Assembly (NCBI RefSeq): GCF_026210795.1
Contig: NC_089445.1
Location: 186,001 to 250,000, forward strand
Direction: 5' to 3'
Source of the DNA: Rhizophagus irregularis
Taxonomy: Eukaryota; Glomeromycota; Glomeromycetes; Glomerales; Glomeraceae
DNA length: 64,000 bases
Shown: piece by piece, positions 30,023 through 42,488 of the stretch
Layout of the letters: the number at the start of each line of letters is the position of its first letter
How positions within the stretch are numbered: position 1 is the stretch's first letter
The notes under the pieces: model-generated
What the model saw: the letters and a program-made list of their open reading frames with translations, nothing else
What the model was told of the DNA's origin: nothing
The model's database searches: none
Program-made: the position numbers and the translations under genes

Positions 30023-32700
30023 TTTGAAATAAAAAAAAAATGACGGTTGAAAAAGGGAAAAAAGGGTCAGGGGAATTTTTTTTTTTTTTTTGCAAGTGAT
30101 CGTAAAAAAGAGATTTTAAGGTTCTTTTATAAAGATTGATGGTGGCAAGGTAAATGTTTATTATTGAACAAGGATTACAACTTGTATTAGCAGAACGTGG
30201 CTATTACACAGCCTTAAATCTCTTTAATAAATCAAAGCGTAAGTTTAGAAAAAAAGAATTTTTTTTTTTTTTTGTGGAAAAAAAGTTCTTTATATAGCAA
30301 ATTTACAAGTCAAAAAAAACGTGGGATTTTGTAATATAAATAATAATATATAAGCTACTTTATAGAGTGATTAATTAAGGAGCGGATTTTTTTTTAACAA
30401 ACAAATTTTCTGCATAAACAGTATACTTTAAAAATAAAGTATAATCGGAAAATCGATAACAAATCTCATTTCACTCTAAAAAAGTATAAAATCAGCGTAA
30501 TATATCGTAATATAATAAAAATAATATCAATGATGAAAATGATTCATCATTTATCTAAAATTAGAATAATGTGATAATAATACCATAATTTTTGTGATTT
30601 TATTTGAGAAAAGAAGGCTTGGTTAAAATTTCATGAGTAATTGAAAATCAAATAAGTTTAATAGTAAAGTTAATTAATGTTTACAAACGTGATTTATTAT
30701 TTATTACATGTGTGGTTAAGATAATCAAACGTAAAGATAAGCTTATATGATATTCTTAATCTTATTGGTTTCGTATTTTAATTCCACTTTGTATTCCCCT
30801 AATGTATAACAATCAATACATTCAATTAATAATATTGTTTTATTATGTGATATAAAATTGTAATATGCACGTGATTTATAATTATGTCCCGGTACTTTGC
30901 GAATTGATGGACATATCCGTCATATCCGAATTCCGGAATTATCATTCATCTAATAATATTGCAAAGGCAGTACGGATTTACCAAAGTTGCCGCGGATCTT
31001 TAAAAATATCTCTTATAATTTAAAAATATCACACTATATAAACATCACATCGTAATTTTAGTAAATCATAAGATTGTCATTTCTTTCACCAAAACAATTG
31101 CTTACTTTTCCCATTGAAGTACATTACTTTGTAAACACCATGTACCGCATGGTATTAATAATAATACTCAATAAATCGTGGCTTGAGAATTAAAGAATTA
31201 AAGAATTCTAAAGATATTCAAAGAAATTTTAATTAAAAAAAAAACTTGTTATAAATTTAGAAAAAATTCCTTGTTCAAATCTAATTGGTTCCGAGTTTAT
31301 AAACAAATAAAATCATCGTTTATCAACAAATACGGGTTTTATCAAAGTAAATACTAAGTGAATTTTAAAAGTAATCTTGTTATCTAAACAAAAAAAGAAA
31401 TATTCTCATGTTCCTACCATTTTATAGAAGATATAGTATTATAAACTCCGACCGTTCCGATCCTTATTAGAATAAAAAATTTTTTTATTTTAACTTTTTT
31501 TCCTTTTATTATATGATATAATCACGTTTTCTTCATGATTTATTTGTTTGTTCTTGTCATAAATATGCTGCCTTTTCTTTTTATAAATCACAAAAAAATA
31601 AGGAGATTTGTTTCTAATTTAAATTATTTAAATTCAAATCAAATAAAAATAAAAGGAAAAAAAAATCTCATAGATGCGAAAATTTTTGCTTACTAAGAGA
31701 TTCATTTTATCAACATTACAAAAGATAAATCACAATAATAATAATAATACTAATTCTAATTAATTAATTTGATCAACAAAAAAAAATCCGAAAATTTCCG
31801 TAATTTTAATAACAAATATCCGATATAATTGTTCTTTCCGATTACTACCCACATGTACACACCATGCAGACAAATAATTGTTTTGATGCACTGGCCATTA
31901 AGTTTGATTCTGATATACGAACTCGATAACCCTATAACAAACTTTTTCCTAAAAAAAAACCACTTGTACAGTCAAACCTCTAAGCTGTTTTTGAAATTAG
32001 CAACTATAATGCGGGCCAAAATCTGTCATTATGATTAACTTTTGGGCTAAACATAAACCTCATATAATCATTAATTCGGCCAAATTTATGGTACTAGGCA
32101 AAATTGAATATCAGTGTAACCTAAAATGTTGGTAATTACTATAAAGGGGCAAAGAAGTTGAATAGATTTATTGGTATATACCAATTATAATCCCACCTTT
32201 TGGCTTATTCCCTTTCTTTAAATACATTTCAAATTTTTCATATAATAAATACTTCTTTTATAATCACTTTAAAATAAGTATAATTACACAAATTTTTGGT
32301 TTTAATAAATATAAGTAAAATACTCTTTATACAATTATGTGTAATAGCCAAATTTATAGTATTGATTAGAATTACAATTTTAACAAAATTTTCTTTTTTT
32401 TTAATGGTATTTAAATAAATTGAATTTTAAAATAAGTGATTTACTTAATAGTATAATACTTTAATAGAAAATTATATGAATAATATTAAAATCACAAAGT
32501 TCTTAATTACTTAAAAATATGAAGTTGCATAATCATTAAAGATGCTTAGCAAAACTATTTTTTCAAAATTTTAGTTTAGTCAAAATTTAATCTAAAACTA
32601 TTTTTATATAATAAAATTAATTGTCTAAACTGTTTTTATACTTTTCTAAAACTAATTATAATTTAGAAAAGTTTTGGATTTTACCAATTTTTTTATTAAA
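30023..32700. other. Gene-poor AT-rich stretch
   Basis: No gene. Near 31972 the text ACAGTCAAACCTCTA resembles a pogo/mariner-type transposon end, but no matching partner was found. The left part is the likely promoter region of the gene at 29579-30022. Confidence 0.5.
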
Positions 32701-33400
32701 AATAAAGTTTTTAAGTTTCAGATTTTTGAATTTTATTGTTAAATGAATGTTGAGCAGCAACACTAGTAATCATGATGATCATAATTAAATTTAAGATACA
32801 ATAAAAATATGTTACTATTACAGTATTGATTGACTTTAACAGATTCTGAAATAACAAAAGAAATAGGAAAATTCTAAGTAGTCTTGATAGAAATTTCTAC
32901 TTTTATTATTACTGATATATTATATTTGGCTAGCCTAATTCACTCTACCCTTGCACTTTTAAGATGCAAAGCATTTAAACTTATTTAAAATAAAAATACT
33001 TGTAAGCTGATTATATATTATAAATTGTAAGCTGATTTGAATAAAATTATTAGTATAATATTATATAAATTTATGGAAAATTAGTACAAATACTTTACTT
33101 TTAACTTAAAAATAAGAAGGAACTATCATTAAAAGGTAAAGCAAGATGATAATTCTAAGGTTGTACTAAGATTATTAGCATAATACAGTTAAATAAAAAG
33201 CAAAAGATAGCTAAACAAATTAAAAAAATTGACAAATTTTCAGATAGTATTGATAAACTTATAGTTTTAACTAAAATTCATTTGATATTAAGAAAACTTG
33301 AAGTATTTTGATAGATTTGAAAGAATATTCAGATTATCTAAGTTTTAAAAGTATAATTATTAGTAAGCTTTTTACTTTTCATTTTAATTTTATGTTTTTT
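32700..33400 (+). pseudogene. Non-LTR retroelement fragment, copy B
   Basis: Parallels part of the LINE-like remnant at 36172-39260: AAATATGTTACTATTACAG near 32805 matches 37000, GATGCAAAGCATTTAAACTTA near 32965 matches 37395, and AAATAAAAAGCAAAAGATAGC near 33195 matches 38850. It is fully decayed and has no insertion at the place where copy A carries a 1.2-kb MITE. Confidence 0.5.
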
Positions 33401-34822
33401 TTTCTTTAATTTATTTAATATACTTTTATACTAATATATTTAAATATTTCTATTATACAGTAAAAGTAAAGGATTTTTTTTATATATAGATTATAGTTAT
33501 ACTTATTATATAACTAATTTTTAATAAAAATTCTGCTTATATGATTATACTTAAAAATCTAAAAAAGAAAAAAATTTTTTTTTATTTTTAATTTTATTTT
33601 TATTTAAAAAAGTAGTTTTCTTTTAATTTTGTTATTTTTTTTTTAAAAAAAAAAACTTTTTATTTTTTATTTCTTTTTAATATAAAATTTTTAAAATTTT
33701 TTAATATTAAAATTCCAAATTTTATAATTATTAATTATTATTTATATTTACAAATCTTTATATTTTCATATTATTTTTTTTTTAATTTAAAATTTTATTT
33801 TTTCATATATTTTTCTTTATATTTTTATAATTTAATACTCTTATTTTTATTTTCTTATTATAATTTTTATATATTTTTCAAATTTTCCAATTTATATTAA
33901 CATTAAATTACTTTTATATTTTCCTATATATTATAATATATTTGGCTAGATAATAATAAACACTAGTATGTTTGATTATTATCAGTTTAGAGTATATAGA
34001 ATAAATGCTAACTTAAGTTCAATAAAAAAATTATTTGATGTGACAGCCTTTATTTACTGATTTTCTATACACAAGTTAGTGCGACAGATAATTAATGAAT
34101 ATTTTATGCAAGCCACAGTTCTCAATCCAAAAAGAGTGATTCTCAAGGGTTAAAAATTTATTTTAGAATTGCGCAAAATTTCTAAAAATTAGGAAATTTT
34201 TTTAGAAAAAATATATAATTATGAATTTTGGGCAGTAACACTAATTAATATTATGCAGAATTATATATTATTATATGAATAATGTAGTAATAAATAAAGT
34301 GTGAAGAATAAGATTTTATCTACTAAAAAAAAAACTAAATTTCTTAAATAAATATAAATAATAAAAATATTGAGGGGTGTAAAAGATGTGATAATTATTT
34401 ATATAGTTATATGTTTAGTGCTTTTTTTTATAATAATACTAAAAATAATCTAAAGAAATAATTTTAGCATTATTTGATTAATTTTAAAAAAATGAATTTA
34501 ATGAGCTTTTTTTCATCTTTTTATAATCACTACATGATGAATTATTCCAATTTTTTTAAATTTTAAAAAAAAAATTCTGATATATGATATAACTTATCAT
34601 TTATTAATTGTATAAAAATAAATTTTAATTTATTAGAATTGCTTTAATAAAATAATAAGATTATTATCTTTAATATTGATAAATACCTTTTTAATGCTAA
34701 TTTTTTAAAAATATTTAGTATATATTATTTTATAATATATTAATTCTAAAAATATAATCTTATTGCTATTTAATACATTTTAATAAAATAATTCTAATAT
34801 ACTATAGTTGATTTCTATATAA
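33401..34822. other. Very AT-rich, no gene seen
   Basis: Long A and T runs on both strands. No coding signal. Confidence 0.55.
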
Positions 34823-34964
34823 CACAGGTTGAAAAGTAAAAAATCAGGCATCAATTAGTCACCAATCAGTCACCAATCAGTCACCAATCAGTTATCAATC
34901 AGTTATCTGATTGGTAACTGATTGGTGACTAATTGATGCCTAATTTTTCACTTTTTGACCTGTG
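34823..34964. mobile_element. Small foldback element or hairpin, 142 bp
   Basis: CACAGGTTGAAAAGT... is mirrored by ...CACTTTTTGACCTGTG. The arms match over about 55 bp, so the single strand could form a long hairpin. The apex holds four copies of CAGTCACCAAT-like words. No convincing target duplication. Confidence 0.7.
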
Positions 34965-34969
34965 CAATC

Positions 34970-35240
34970 TTCAATCCTATAATAAAAAAATATTTTTTTA
35001 ATTATAATTACTTTGAAAAAATGTTTTTGCAATGTTTTTTCATTAAATTAATTAAAAAATGTTGTGAAAATATTTTTTTAATTATAATTACTTTGAAAAA
35101 ACATTTCATAACATTTTTTGTTAAGTTAATTAAAAAAACGTTATGTAAACATTTTTTTTAATTAAATATACTTAGAAAAAACATTTTGCAACATTTTTTT
35201 GATTTAATAATTAAACAATTGTAACAGTTTTAATATAAAA
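34970..35240. repeat. Tandem repeat of about 78 bp, three to four copies
   Basis: AATTATAATTACTTTGAAAAAA plus a TGTTTTGCAACATTTTT-like half palindrome recurs. Units also contain short inverted repeats. No coding meaning is apparent. Confidence 0.55.
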
Positions 35241-35269
35241 CTATTGTGAAAATATTTACTTAGTCTGAT

Positions 35270-35434
35270 CCAGTCCCAACTTGTTTAATTCAGTCCAGGT
35301 TAGATTTATAATTTAAAACTGAACTGAATCAGACTGAATATTTTGGTCTGGATTAAAACATCAACTCAGATTGGACTAATCCAAATTTTTAGTCTAAGTT
35401 ATCAGATTAGGACCAACCTAATTAGAGTTTTACA
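35270..35434. mobile_element. Degenerate hAT-like MITE end
   Basis: Iterated CAGTCTGATCC/GGACTAATCC words and a right end reading TTAGAGTTTTA, similar to the ends of the elements at 27180 and 37485. The left end is not recognisable. Confidence 0.35.
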
Positions 35435-35591
35435 ATCACTTATTGTTAAATTATTCTGATTTCATATTTTTTTAAAAAATCAGGTAAAACTAAATTGAAC
35501 TAAAAAGTGTAAATTTTAAAAATTAAATTTGATTTAATTTGAACGATCTTAGAAAACTCTTTCCGCTGATTGCATAGACCATTTTTTCTCA

Positions 35592-36115
35592 TACATTAGA
35601 AAATTTATTTAGGCGTAATTTAGTGTAATATTTCGAAGGTAGTGTAAATTTCAAAATATTACACTAAAAACATAATATTACAAAAGTTTACATTCTTAAA
35701 TTTGAATAATTATGTTAATTTAATAATATCTCGCTATCTACAAATCCAATCAAGACAATCTATAGTTCATTGGAATTAACTCATCAAGATGAATCAAATG
35801 GTAGTAAAATTGCATCTCTACAGTTAATAAAATGCTTTATAGTATGCAATAAAGTTTTAAATTAATGAAAGTCATCTATCAAATGTAAAGATGCAATTTT
35901 ACTACCATTCAATTCGTCTTAATAAGCTGATTCCAATGAGCTATAGATCATCTTGATTGGAACAGTAGATAGTAAGATATTATTAAATTACTATAATTAT
36001 TTAAATTTAGAACGTAAACTTTTGTAATATTATATTTTTAGTGTAATATTTTGAAATTTTACACCACCTCCAAAATATTACACTAAATTACGTCTAAACA
36101 AATTTCCTGATGTAG
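35592..36115. mobile_element. Foldback MITE of about 524 bp, copy 2
   Basis: Diverged copy of the element at 12256-12787: left end TACATTAGAAAATT and GGCGTAATTTAGTGTAATAT, right end ACGTCTAAACAAATTTCCTG. It lies just upstream of a LINE-like remnant. Confidence 0.8.
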
Positions 36116-36171
36116 GAATTTTGAAGGAAAATTTTCTGAAACTATGGCTTTCTCGTCGACATAAAACATTA

Positions 36172-37180
36172 GGAAGATGACTTTGAAACAGCTATAAATA
36201 GAGCTCTTTACTTTAAACCAATTAGCCACACCTTGAAAAAATATAACTTCTTTAGTTTAACTAAAGAAAATATTGCTCAAATCATTGAAAAAAGTACTGG
36301 TGATGGTAAACTGTATATCAACTTACTTATGGAACATTAGGAGGCCCTCTCAATCTTTGGTATCAGTAACTTACAATCTTTATATCACTTTCTCTTTATT
36401 TTTTATGAGTTTTTCGACATTATCCAAGCCAGCATTAGTAAAGGAATGGAAAGTGCTTGCAAAGAGTTTATGCAATAACAGATGACGTCACCAAACAAAT
36501 ACCAGATACGTCTAAATCTGTAGAGAACAACTAATGGAAATAAAAATTTTAGAAACACTCAAAACACCTAAACACTAATCAAAAGCTGCAGCATAACAAG
36601 AGGAATCAATCAGTATCCTCTTAGCAAAAACCACTCCTTTTACACTTAAAGGTAAATAAAAGTGAGTTTCATATACCGATATGGTTAAATAGGACCCAAA
36701 AGAAGATGTCAACAAATCAAGCTTACCTTCACCTGCTACGAAAAAAAAGAGAAAATCTGCGCCTATTTCAAAAGCTAGTAATAGCCAAAGTCCTCTCAAG
36801 ACTACCAAGAAACAACCTGTTGCAACTTCACCTAAAACAATTAGTACCGTGATGATTGAATATATACCCATGAATAAAAATCTTGTCTGAAAGATTATAG
36901 TTTATGATATCCCCTCCATCTGGTCTCAACTTGATACATTTAATTATCTTAAAGTCTGGAGTCAAGTAGTTGCGATTAAATTTAAATCTCAACAGAAATA
37001 TGTTACTGTTATAGTATTGATTGAACTCAATCAAGAAACTACAAGACTTTGAAATGATGGAATATAAACTGCTTCACTTAGAAGATTACCTGTACGATAG
37101 TTTCTGGCTAACTGGAATCTCAAGCAAAAAAAAAAATGGAAATGATTTTAGGCTGTGCTTAAAGTTAAGCTTCCTGCTTG
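36172..37180 (+). pseudogene. LINE-like ORF1 remnant (copy A, 5' part)
   Basis: Plus-strand translation gives RALYFKPISHTLKKYNFFSL and TKENIAQIIEKSTGDGK, then a stop, then FIFYEFFDIIQASISKGMES, later SPATKKKRKSAPISKASNSQ, EYIPMNKNLV, IIVYDIPSIWSQLDTFNYL and KFKSQQKYVTVIVLIELNQ, ending FLANWNLK. These pieces resemble the ORF1-type proteins of non-LTR retroelements seen in Rhizophagus genomes. Multiple stops and frame changes show decay. Family naming is from memory and needs a search. Confidence 0.6.
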
Positions 37181-37220
37181 AGTAAGCTATAGCTACTTTA
37201 TATTTGAATAAGCACTTGGA

Positions 37221-37375
37221 GGGCAGTGACATTTATTACGTAATATCCATTTACTATAAGCCCATACTCCCTTACCTCCATGTAATATGAAAAATCTTAC
37301 ATTACACTTATATGTTATATGACCTTTAAATACCCTCCCACCCCCTAAAATATTACGTAATAAATGTCACTACCC
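37221..37375. mobile_element. MITE with GGGCAGTGACATTTATTACG ends, 155 bp
   Basis: Left arm GGGCAGTGACATTTATTACG and its near-perfect complement at the right end (26-bp arms). It is inserted in the LINE-like remnant; the corresponding place in copy B has no such sequence. Confidence 0.75.
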
Positions 37376-37484
37376 TTACTCTATTTTTGCACCTTTATGA
37401 TGCAAAGAATTTAAACTAATTTAAGACTGGAACACCTGCAAGTTAATAACTTACTATAAATCGTGAGCTGACTTGAATAAGGTT

Positions 37485-38691
37485 TAAAACTCTGAACGGT
37501 TCAGGCTAAACTGGAAAACTGATTCAAAACTGGCTCAAAATTCGGTTCAGTTCAGTTTGGATATTAGAACTGAAAAACTGGCAGTTCAGTTTGGTTTAAT
37601 CTGATTTTTTATAAAAATGTGAAAAATTGAATAGCTGTTTATCTAGTGATTATACAAAATTGAGCCATATATCATTGTATTCATTTTGATAAGGCGCGTT
37701 AAATGGTAGTAAGATTATGTCTCTAGTATTGATAAATCACACGTTAACCTACACAGGCTACACTAAATGATTTATAAATAATTGGAATTAGCAAGCTATC
37801 TATCAGTGCTAGAGACATGATTTTAGCATCATTCGATGCGTCTCAGTGAGACAAATCCAATGAATATAAATTTGTCCATGTATACCCACTGGATGGCAAA
37901 TAATATCAAGTTTGGCATTTTTTTTAAAATTTTTGAGCATTAAAAATTAAAAATTCTGATACATGAATTAGTTCATTGTCCAGTGATTATATATGGATGA
38001 ATTAATATTCATTGGATTCATCTCGATGAGACGAGTCAAATAGTAGTAAAATCACGTCTCTAGCATCGATAGATAGCTTGTTAATGCCAATTTTTTATAA
38101 ATCATTTAGCATAAATTAACTTACGATCTATTAAATGATCTTACTACCATTTGACTCATCACATTAAGATGAGTCCAAAGAGTCCTAATTTATATTTGTA
38201 TGACCATTGGACGATGAATAAATTCATGTATCAGAATTTTTAATTTTTAACGCTCAAAAATTTTAAAAAAAATGCTAAACTTGACATTATTCGCCATCCA
38301 GTGATCGTACACAGATGAATTAATATTTATTGGATTCATCTCACTGAAACGTGTCGAATGGTACTAAAATTATATCTCTAGCACTGATAAATAGCTTACC
38401 TGTTACTAATTCCAATTATTTATAAATCATTTAGTGTGGGTTAACATGTAATCTATTGATGCTAAAGATATGATTTTACTATCATTCGACGCATCTTATT
38501 GAGACGAATCTAATGATATATGGCTCGACTTTATATGATTACTAGATAAACGACTATTCGATTTTTTGCATTTTTATAAAAATCGGATTAAACTGAACTG
38601 AACCACCAGTTTTTCAGTTCAGTTCTTACAGATTTCAGCTCTAATCTGAACCGTCTATAATCCAGACCAAACTTACCTGTTTGGAGCTTTA
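37485..38691. mobile_element. hAT-type MITE, 1207 bp, inside the LINE-like remnant
   Basis: Ends TAAAACTCTGAAC and the complement of TAAAGCTCCAAAC are flanked by ATAAGGTT (37477-37484) and ATAAGATT (38692-38699), an 8-bp duplication with one mismatch. Subterminal parts repeat GTTCAGTTCAGTTT words. The centre holds several GATTCGTCTCGATGAGACG-type blocks. Copy B near 33030 shows the uninterrupted sequence. Confidence 0.85.
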
Positions 38692-39260
38692 ATAAGATTA
38701 TTGGTAAGCTTTTTAACTTGAATGAATTTACTGGTGATTGAATAAGCTACTTTACCTATAACTTGAAGTAAAAAAAGAAAAGACCTCAGAAGATGAATCA
38801 AGAAGGTGGCTCCAAGGTTTGAATAACTAACACTAACACTCAGTTAAATAAGAAGCAAAAGGTAGCCAAGAAAATTAAGAATATAGATAAAGCTTTAAGT
38901 GGTATTAACAAGTTTACTATTTTAGCAGAAATAAGGTTAATGCTTAGAAAACTGGGAGTGTCATAATATAAGTTTGAAATAATGGTCAAATAGTCTTAAT
39001 TTTAGGAGTGTAGTTGTAGTAGAGTGATTTCGTTACTGACTGTTTCTTTATTTTTACACATTTGTTTTTTATTTTTGTTTTTATATACAGGTAATATTTT
39101 TTTGCTGTTTTTTTTCCTGTATCTATTTTCTTTTGATTTACAGGTGCATTTGCATTAGATTTATTAATGCATTCTTATTGCACTACAGAGTAGTTAATCT
39201 ATTTGCTGTATTTTTGTGGGGTTGTAACTCCTATATTGTATAATTTTAAGTATCAAAATT
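38692..39260 (+). pseudogene. LINE-like remnant continued (copy A, 3' part)
   Basis: Resumes the text interrupted at 37484. Contains AAATAAGAAGCAAAAGGTAGC as in copy B and ends in an A-rich run near 39275, consistent with a retroelement tail. No open frame. Confidence 0.5.
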
Positions 39261-40716
39261 AATAAACTTTAAAATTAAAAAAAAAAAATTGATTTAATTT
39301 TGATTTAATTTTTGATTTAATTTTTGATTTAAACTGAAAATTATTAGAACTTTAATATAGATTGAAAGGTAAAAAAAAAAAGAGATTGAAGGTAATAAAA
39401 ATAAAAATCAAAAAATCAAAAGAAAAAAAAATCAAAAATATAGATTAAAAAATGAAAAAAAAGATTAAAGATAAAAATAAAGTTTTAAAAAAAAAACTAA
39501 AAAAAATAATAATTCTAAAATACAAAAATTATATTTTTAACTTTTATTATATTACTTTATTGATCTAATTTGTTACCAGTAGAAATTTACTTTCATATGA
39601 AATTTTACTTTAGAATTTACTTAAATTTTATTGGTTAATTAACTAAAAAGGAAAAAAATCATAACAATATAACATCATAAAATTTTCTTTTATAATAGGA
39701 TCTTTAAAGAGTTTTATATGTAAATCTTACCTTAGACTAAGTCTTAATAGTAGGAAGATCCTGTTAAAATATATATGATTATATATAATAAAAATATTTT
39801 TTTTTTAACTTGCAAAAAAATATTAATATATTATTACTTTTTTATTTCCATAATTTTTCAAATATTATATATAAAAAAATTAATACTTAATATTATAAAA
39901 CTTATTTTTTATTATTAATGATTAATAGCAAAATAATTTATATTTTTTTTTTATTTTAATATTTAATTTTATGCAGATTATAGTTTGGTATTTTTTTAAA
40001 TGTAATTTATTTATTAGCTATTTTTTATAAATAAATAAAATTATTTTAATTTTATTAATATTGTAAAAATAAAAAAGTATTAAAAGAATACTATTTTTAT
40101 TAAATATAAATAAAAAATAAAATTTTTTTTTTGTTTATTACATATTATACTTCAGTCTTTTAGGTCAAGAATAAATATTTTTGTTATACATAATTATATA
40201 TATTTTGACCAAATCAAGAAAGTAATATAAAAAAAATTAAGAATATAATTTTTGCTTTTAAGATAAATGAAATAAAAATAAAACTCTTTTTGGTAGATCT
40301 TACGTCCAAAAATTTCCCAATAATAATTTTGCAAAAAAGTAACTTTATTACTGAACCACATAAGAAATATACATTTTTGCTTGCAAAAATAGAACTTGCG
40401 ACTTTTAGTCTACAATATTCAGAAAAAACCTGGGGTTTTTTAAGAAAATATTGGCTTTTTTCTTTTATTTTGCTGACTGTAGTAATAGTATTAGACTAGC
40501 TACATCTTAAGTGCTTCTTCACTTTACAGTTAGGTCTGTTTCACTAATATAAACAAGTATATTGAAGAAATATATTAGAAATATAATTATTAATGACAGT
40601 TAATATCTGCTTTTATAACTTTTAGTATACAAATTTTTCAAATTTTTCTTATTTTTGGTGCTGAATTCGCTCAAAATGATCAACATGAAAAAGAGATTAT
40701 CCATTAATGTTACACA
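39261..40716. other. AT-rich intergenic, no gene seen
   Basis: Homopolymer-rich. TTTGATTTAATTTTTGATTT repeats near 39290-39335. No coding signal. Confidence 0.5.
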
Positions 40717-40724
40717 TCTAGGGG

Positions 40725-40968
40725 TAAGGTTGCTTGCCGAAATCTAGGGGTTTAGGCAAGATGGCGTTTTGCCGAAAAGCGAAATTCTGCCAAAACTATA
40801 TTAAAGTTATATTAAAAAACTGGCGAAACTTTGGAGAAAGGCGAAACTGCCGAAACTTATTATAAATGCCGAAACTGCTGAAACTCTGCCGAAACTATAA
40901 TAAATCTATAGTAAAATTTTGACGAAACTAATCGTAGGATTTTGAAGAGGTTTAGACAAGCAACCTTA
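40725..40968. mobile_element. 244-bp hAT-type MITE, copy 2
   Basis: Same length and ends as copy 1 (18932-19175), flanked by a perfect 8-bp duplication TCTAGGGG (40717-40724 and 40969-40976). High similarity to copy 1 suggests a relatively young family. Confidence 0.92.
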
Positions 40969-40993
40969 TCTAGGGGTTGAAAACCCCAAACAG

Positions 40994-41410
40994 GTGACTG
41001 GTGCAAATGTGTTATACAATACTTATAAAGGCACATCATATGCCTTATTAGATTTTAACTCTTTAAAGAAAGATAATATGCAGTTACAAATGTTCACGAA
41101 TAATAAGAGGATTATAGAGAGATATAAATCTTCATATGAGTTTATTAGTAATAAGAAAAATGCGAACATTAAATTTTATATATTCAAATATCTAACATTC
41201 TAACTGCAGTAATGCTTGCATTACCATTATCCAAAAGGACGAGAATTAAATACTTTAATAGAATTAGATTTCTATTGCTGGAAAAATACCAATTGATATA
41301 TAATTGGTTATCATCTGAATTGTCCAGAAATAATAAAACAACTACCTATATACATTTTTCAGTTAGACAGTCTACCTGGTACTTTGGATTTCATGTGCCA
41401 TGTAATATAT
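40994..41410 (+). pseudogene. Unrecognised coding remnant split by MITEs
   Basis: Two adjoining plus-strand frames (40994-41203 and 41212-41412) begin MTGANVLYNTYKGTSY and continue through YFNRIRFLLLEKYQLIYNW to FHVPCNI. The text seems to resume after the two following MITEs (around 42234-42275 and 42489-42560) and perhaps at 42976-43233 (RDDFIMICAFKEDTLP). No domain recognised. Probably a dead transposon gene. Confidence 0.3.
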
Positions 41411-42230
41411 AAAGCTCTGCACAGGTCAGGTTAGGTCGAGTTATCTGGTTAACCTGAACTAAAATTTTTTTTTAGGTCAGGTCAGATTAGGTAAACCGTT
41501 CTGATTTAACCTGACCTATTTGACCCAAAAGTATTTGGGTCATTTTAGATAACTTGGGTTACCTGAAGTTTTATTATTAAATATTGTAAAAAAATGTTTT
41601 ATAACATTTTTAACTTTTTGTTTTTATATATAAAATGCCAAAACTATTTGTTTTGGTATTTTTCCTTTGATTTTACATGTAAAAATACTGAAACTGATAG
41701 TTTTGGCATTTTTTTTTTGATTTTACATGTAAAAATACCGGAATTATTAGTTCTGATATTTTTCTTTTTGATTTTACATGTAAAAATACAGAAACTATTA
41801 GTTTTGGTATTTTTTTTCAATTTTACATATAAAAACGCTGGAACGATTAGTTCTGGCATTTTTTTTTCGATTTTACATGTAAAAATGCCAAAACTATTAC
41901 TTCTGGCATTTTTTTCTCGATTTTACATAGTAAAACTGCTTGAATCATTAGTTCTGTATTTTTCCTTTTTCCTTCGATTTTTAATACATAAAACCGCCGA
42001 AACCGATAGTTTCAGTATTTTTTTCAATTTTACATGTAAAATGTCAGAATCATTATTAATTTTGGCATTTTTTAATTTATTTAACCCAAATATATGTTGG
42101 ATTAACAGATCAGATCAAGTACTGACCAGTACTGACCTAACCCGTGTCAGGTCATGAATTTGATAATCTGATCTGAATATTTTAAGTCAACCTATTAAAT
42201 TACCTGATCTGTCAGTCGGAGTTTTGCTTT
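41411..42230. mobile_element. MITE with CAGGTCAGGTTAGGTC ends and hairpin tandem core
   Basis: Left AAGCTCTGCACAGGTCAGG and right CTGATCTGTCAGTCGGAGTTTT are imperfectly complementary, with GGTCAGG words inside both ends as in the element at 27180. A target duplication was not established. Confidence 0.6.
41600..42080. repeat. Tandem repeat of about 51 bp, nine diverged hairpin units
   Basis: TTTTACATGTAAAA recurs every 50-52 bp, and between copies an inverted pair such as GCCAAAACTAT/TAGTTTTGGC spans the spacer. The long open frame across it is a by-product of the repeat period. Confidence 0.8.
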
Positions 42231-42275
42231 GTGAATATACAGTTCGCAATTGTGTGCTATTTAAGTCATGCATTT

Positions 42276-42488
42276 AACCGGTTTAGCAAGATGGCGTTTT
42301 GCTAAAAAGTGAAATTCTGCCAAAACTATATTAAAGTTATATTAAAAAACTGGCAAAACTTTGGAGAAAAGCGAAACTGCTGAAACTTATTATAAATGCT
42401 GAAACTGCCGAAACTCTGCCAAAACTATAATAAATCTATAGTAAAATTTTGACAAAACTAATCGTAGAGGTTTAGACAAGCAACCTTA
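42276..42488. mobile_element. 244-bp MITE family, truncated copy 3
   Basis: Matches copies 1 and 2 from GGTTTAGCAAGATGGCG to the right end AAGCAACCTTA (42488) but lacks the first bases including TAAGGTTGCTTG. Confidence 0.85.

Noticed and set aside
31972..32165. Pogo-type element starting ACAGTCAAACCTCTA
   Set aside because: No inverted partner end and no TA-flanked pair could be found, so only a stray half-site is supported.
36575..36871. 98-residue minus-strand hydrophobic frame
   Set aside because: Antisense to the LINE-like ORF1 remnant, whose Lys/Ser-rich plus-strand reading is recognisable.
41594..42157. 187-residue plus-strand frame as a gene
   Set aside because: It is the translation of a 51-bp tandem repeat whose period happens to keep a frame open; a frame also runs on the opposite strand.
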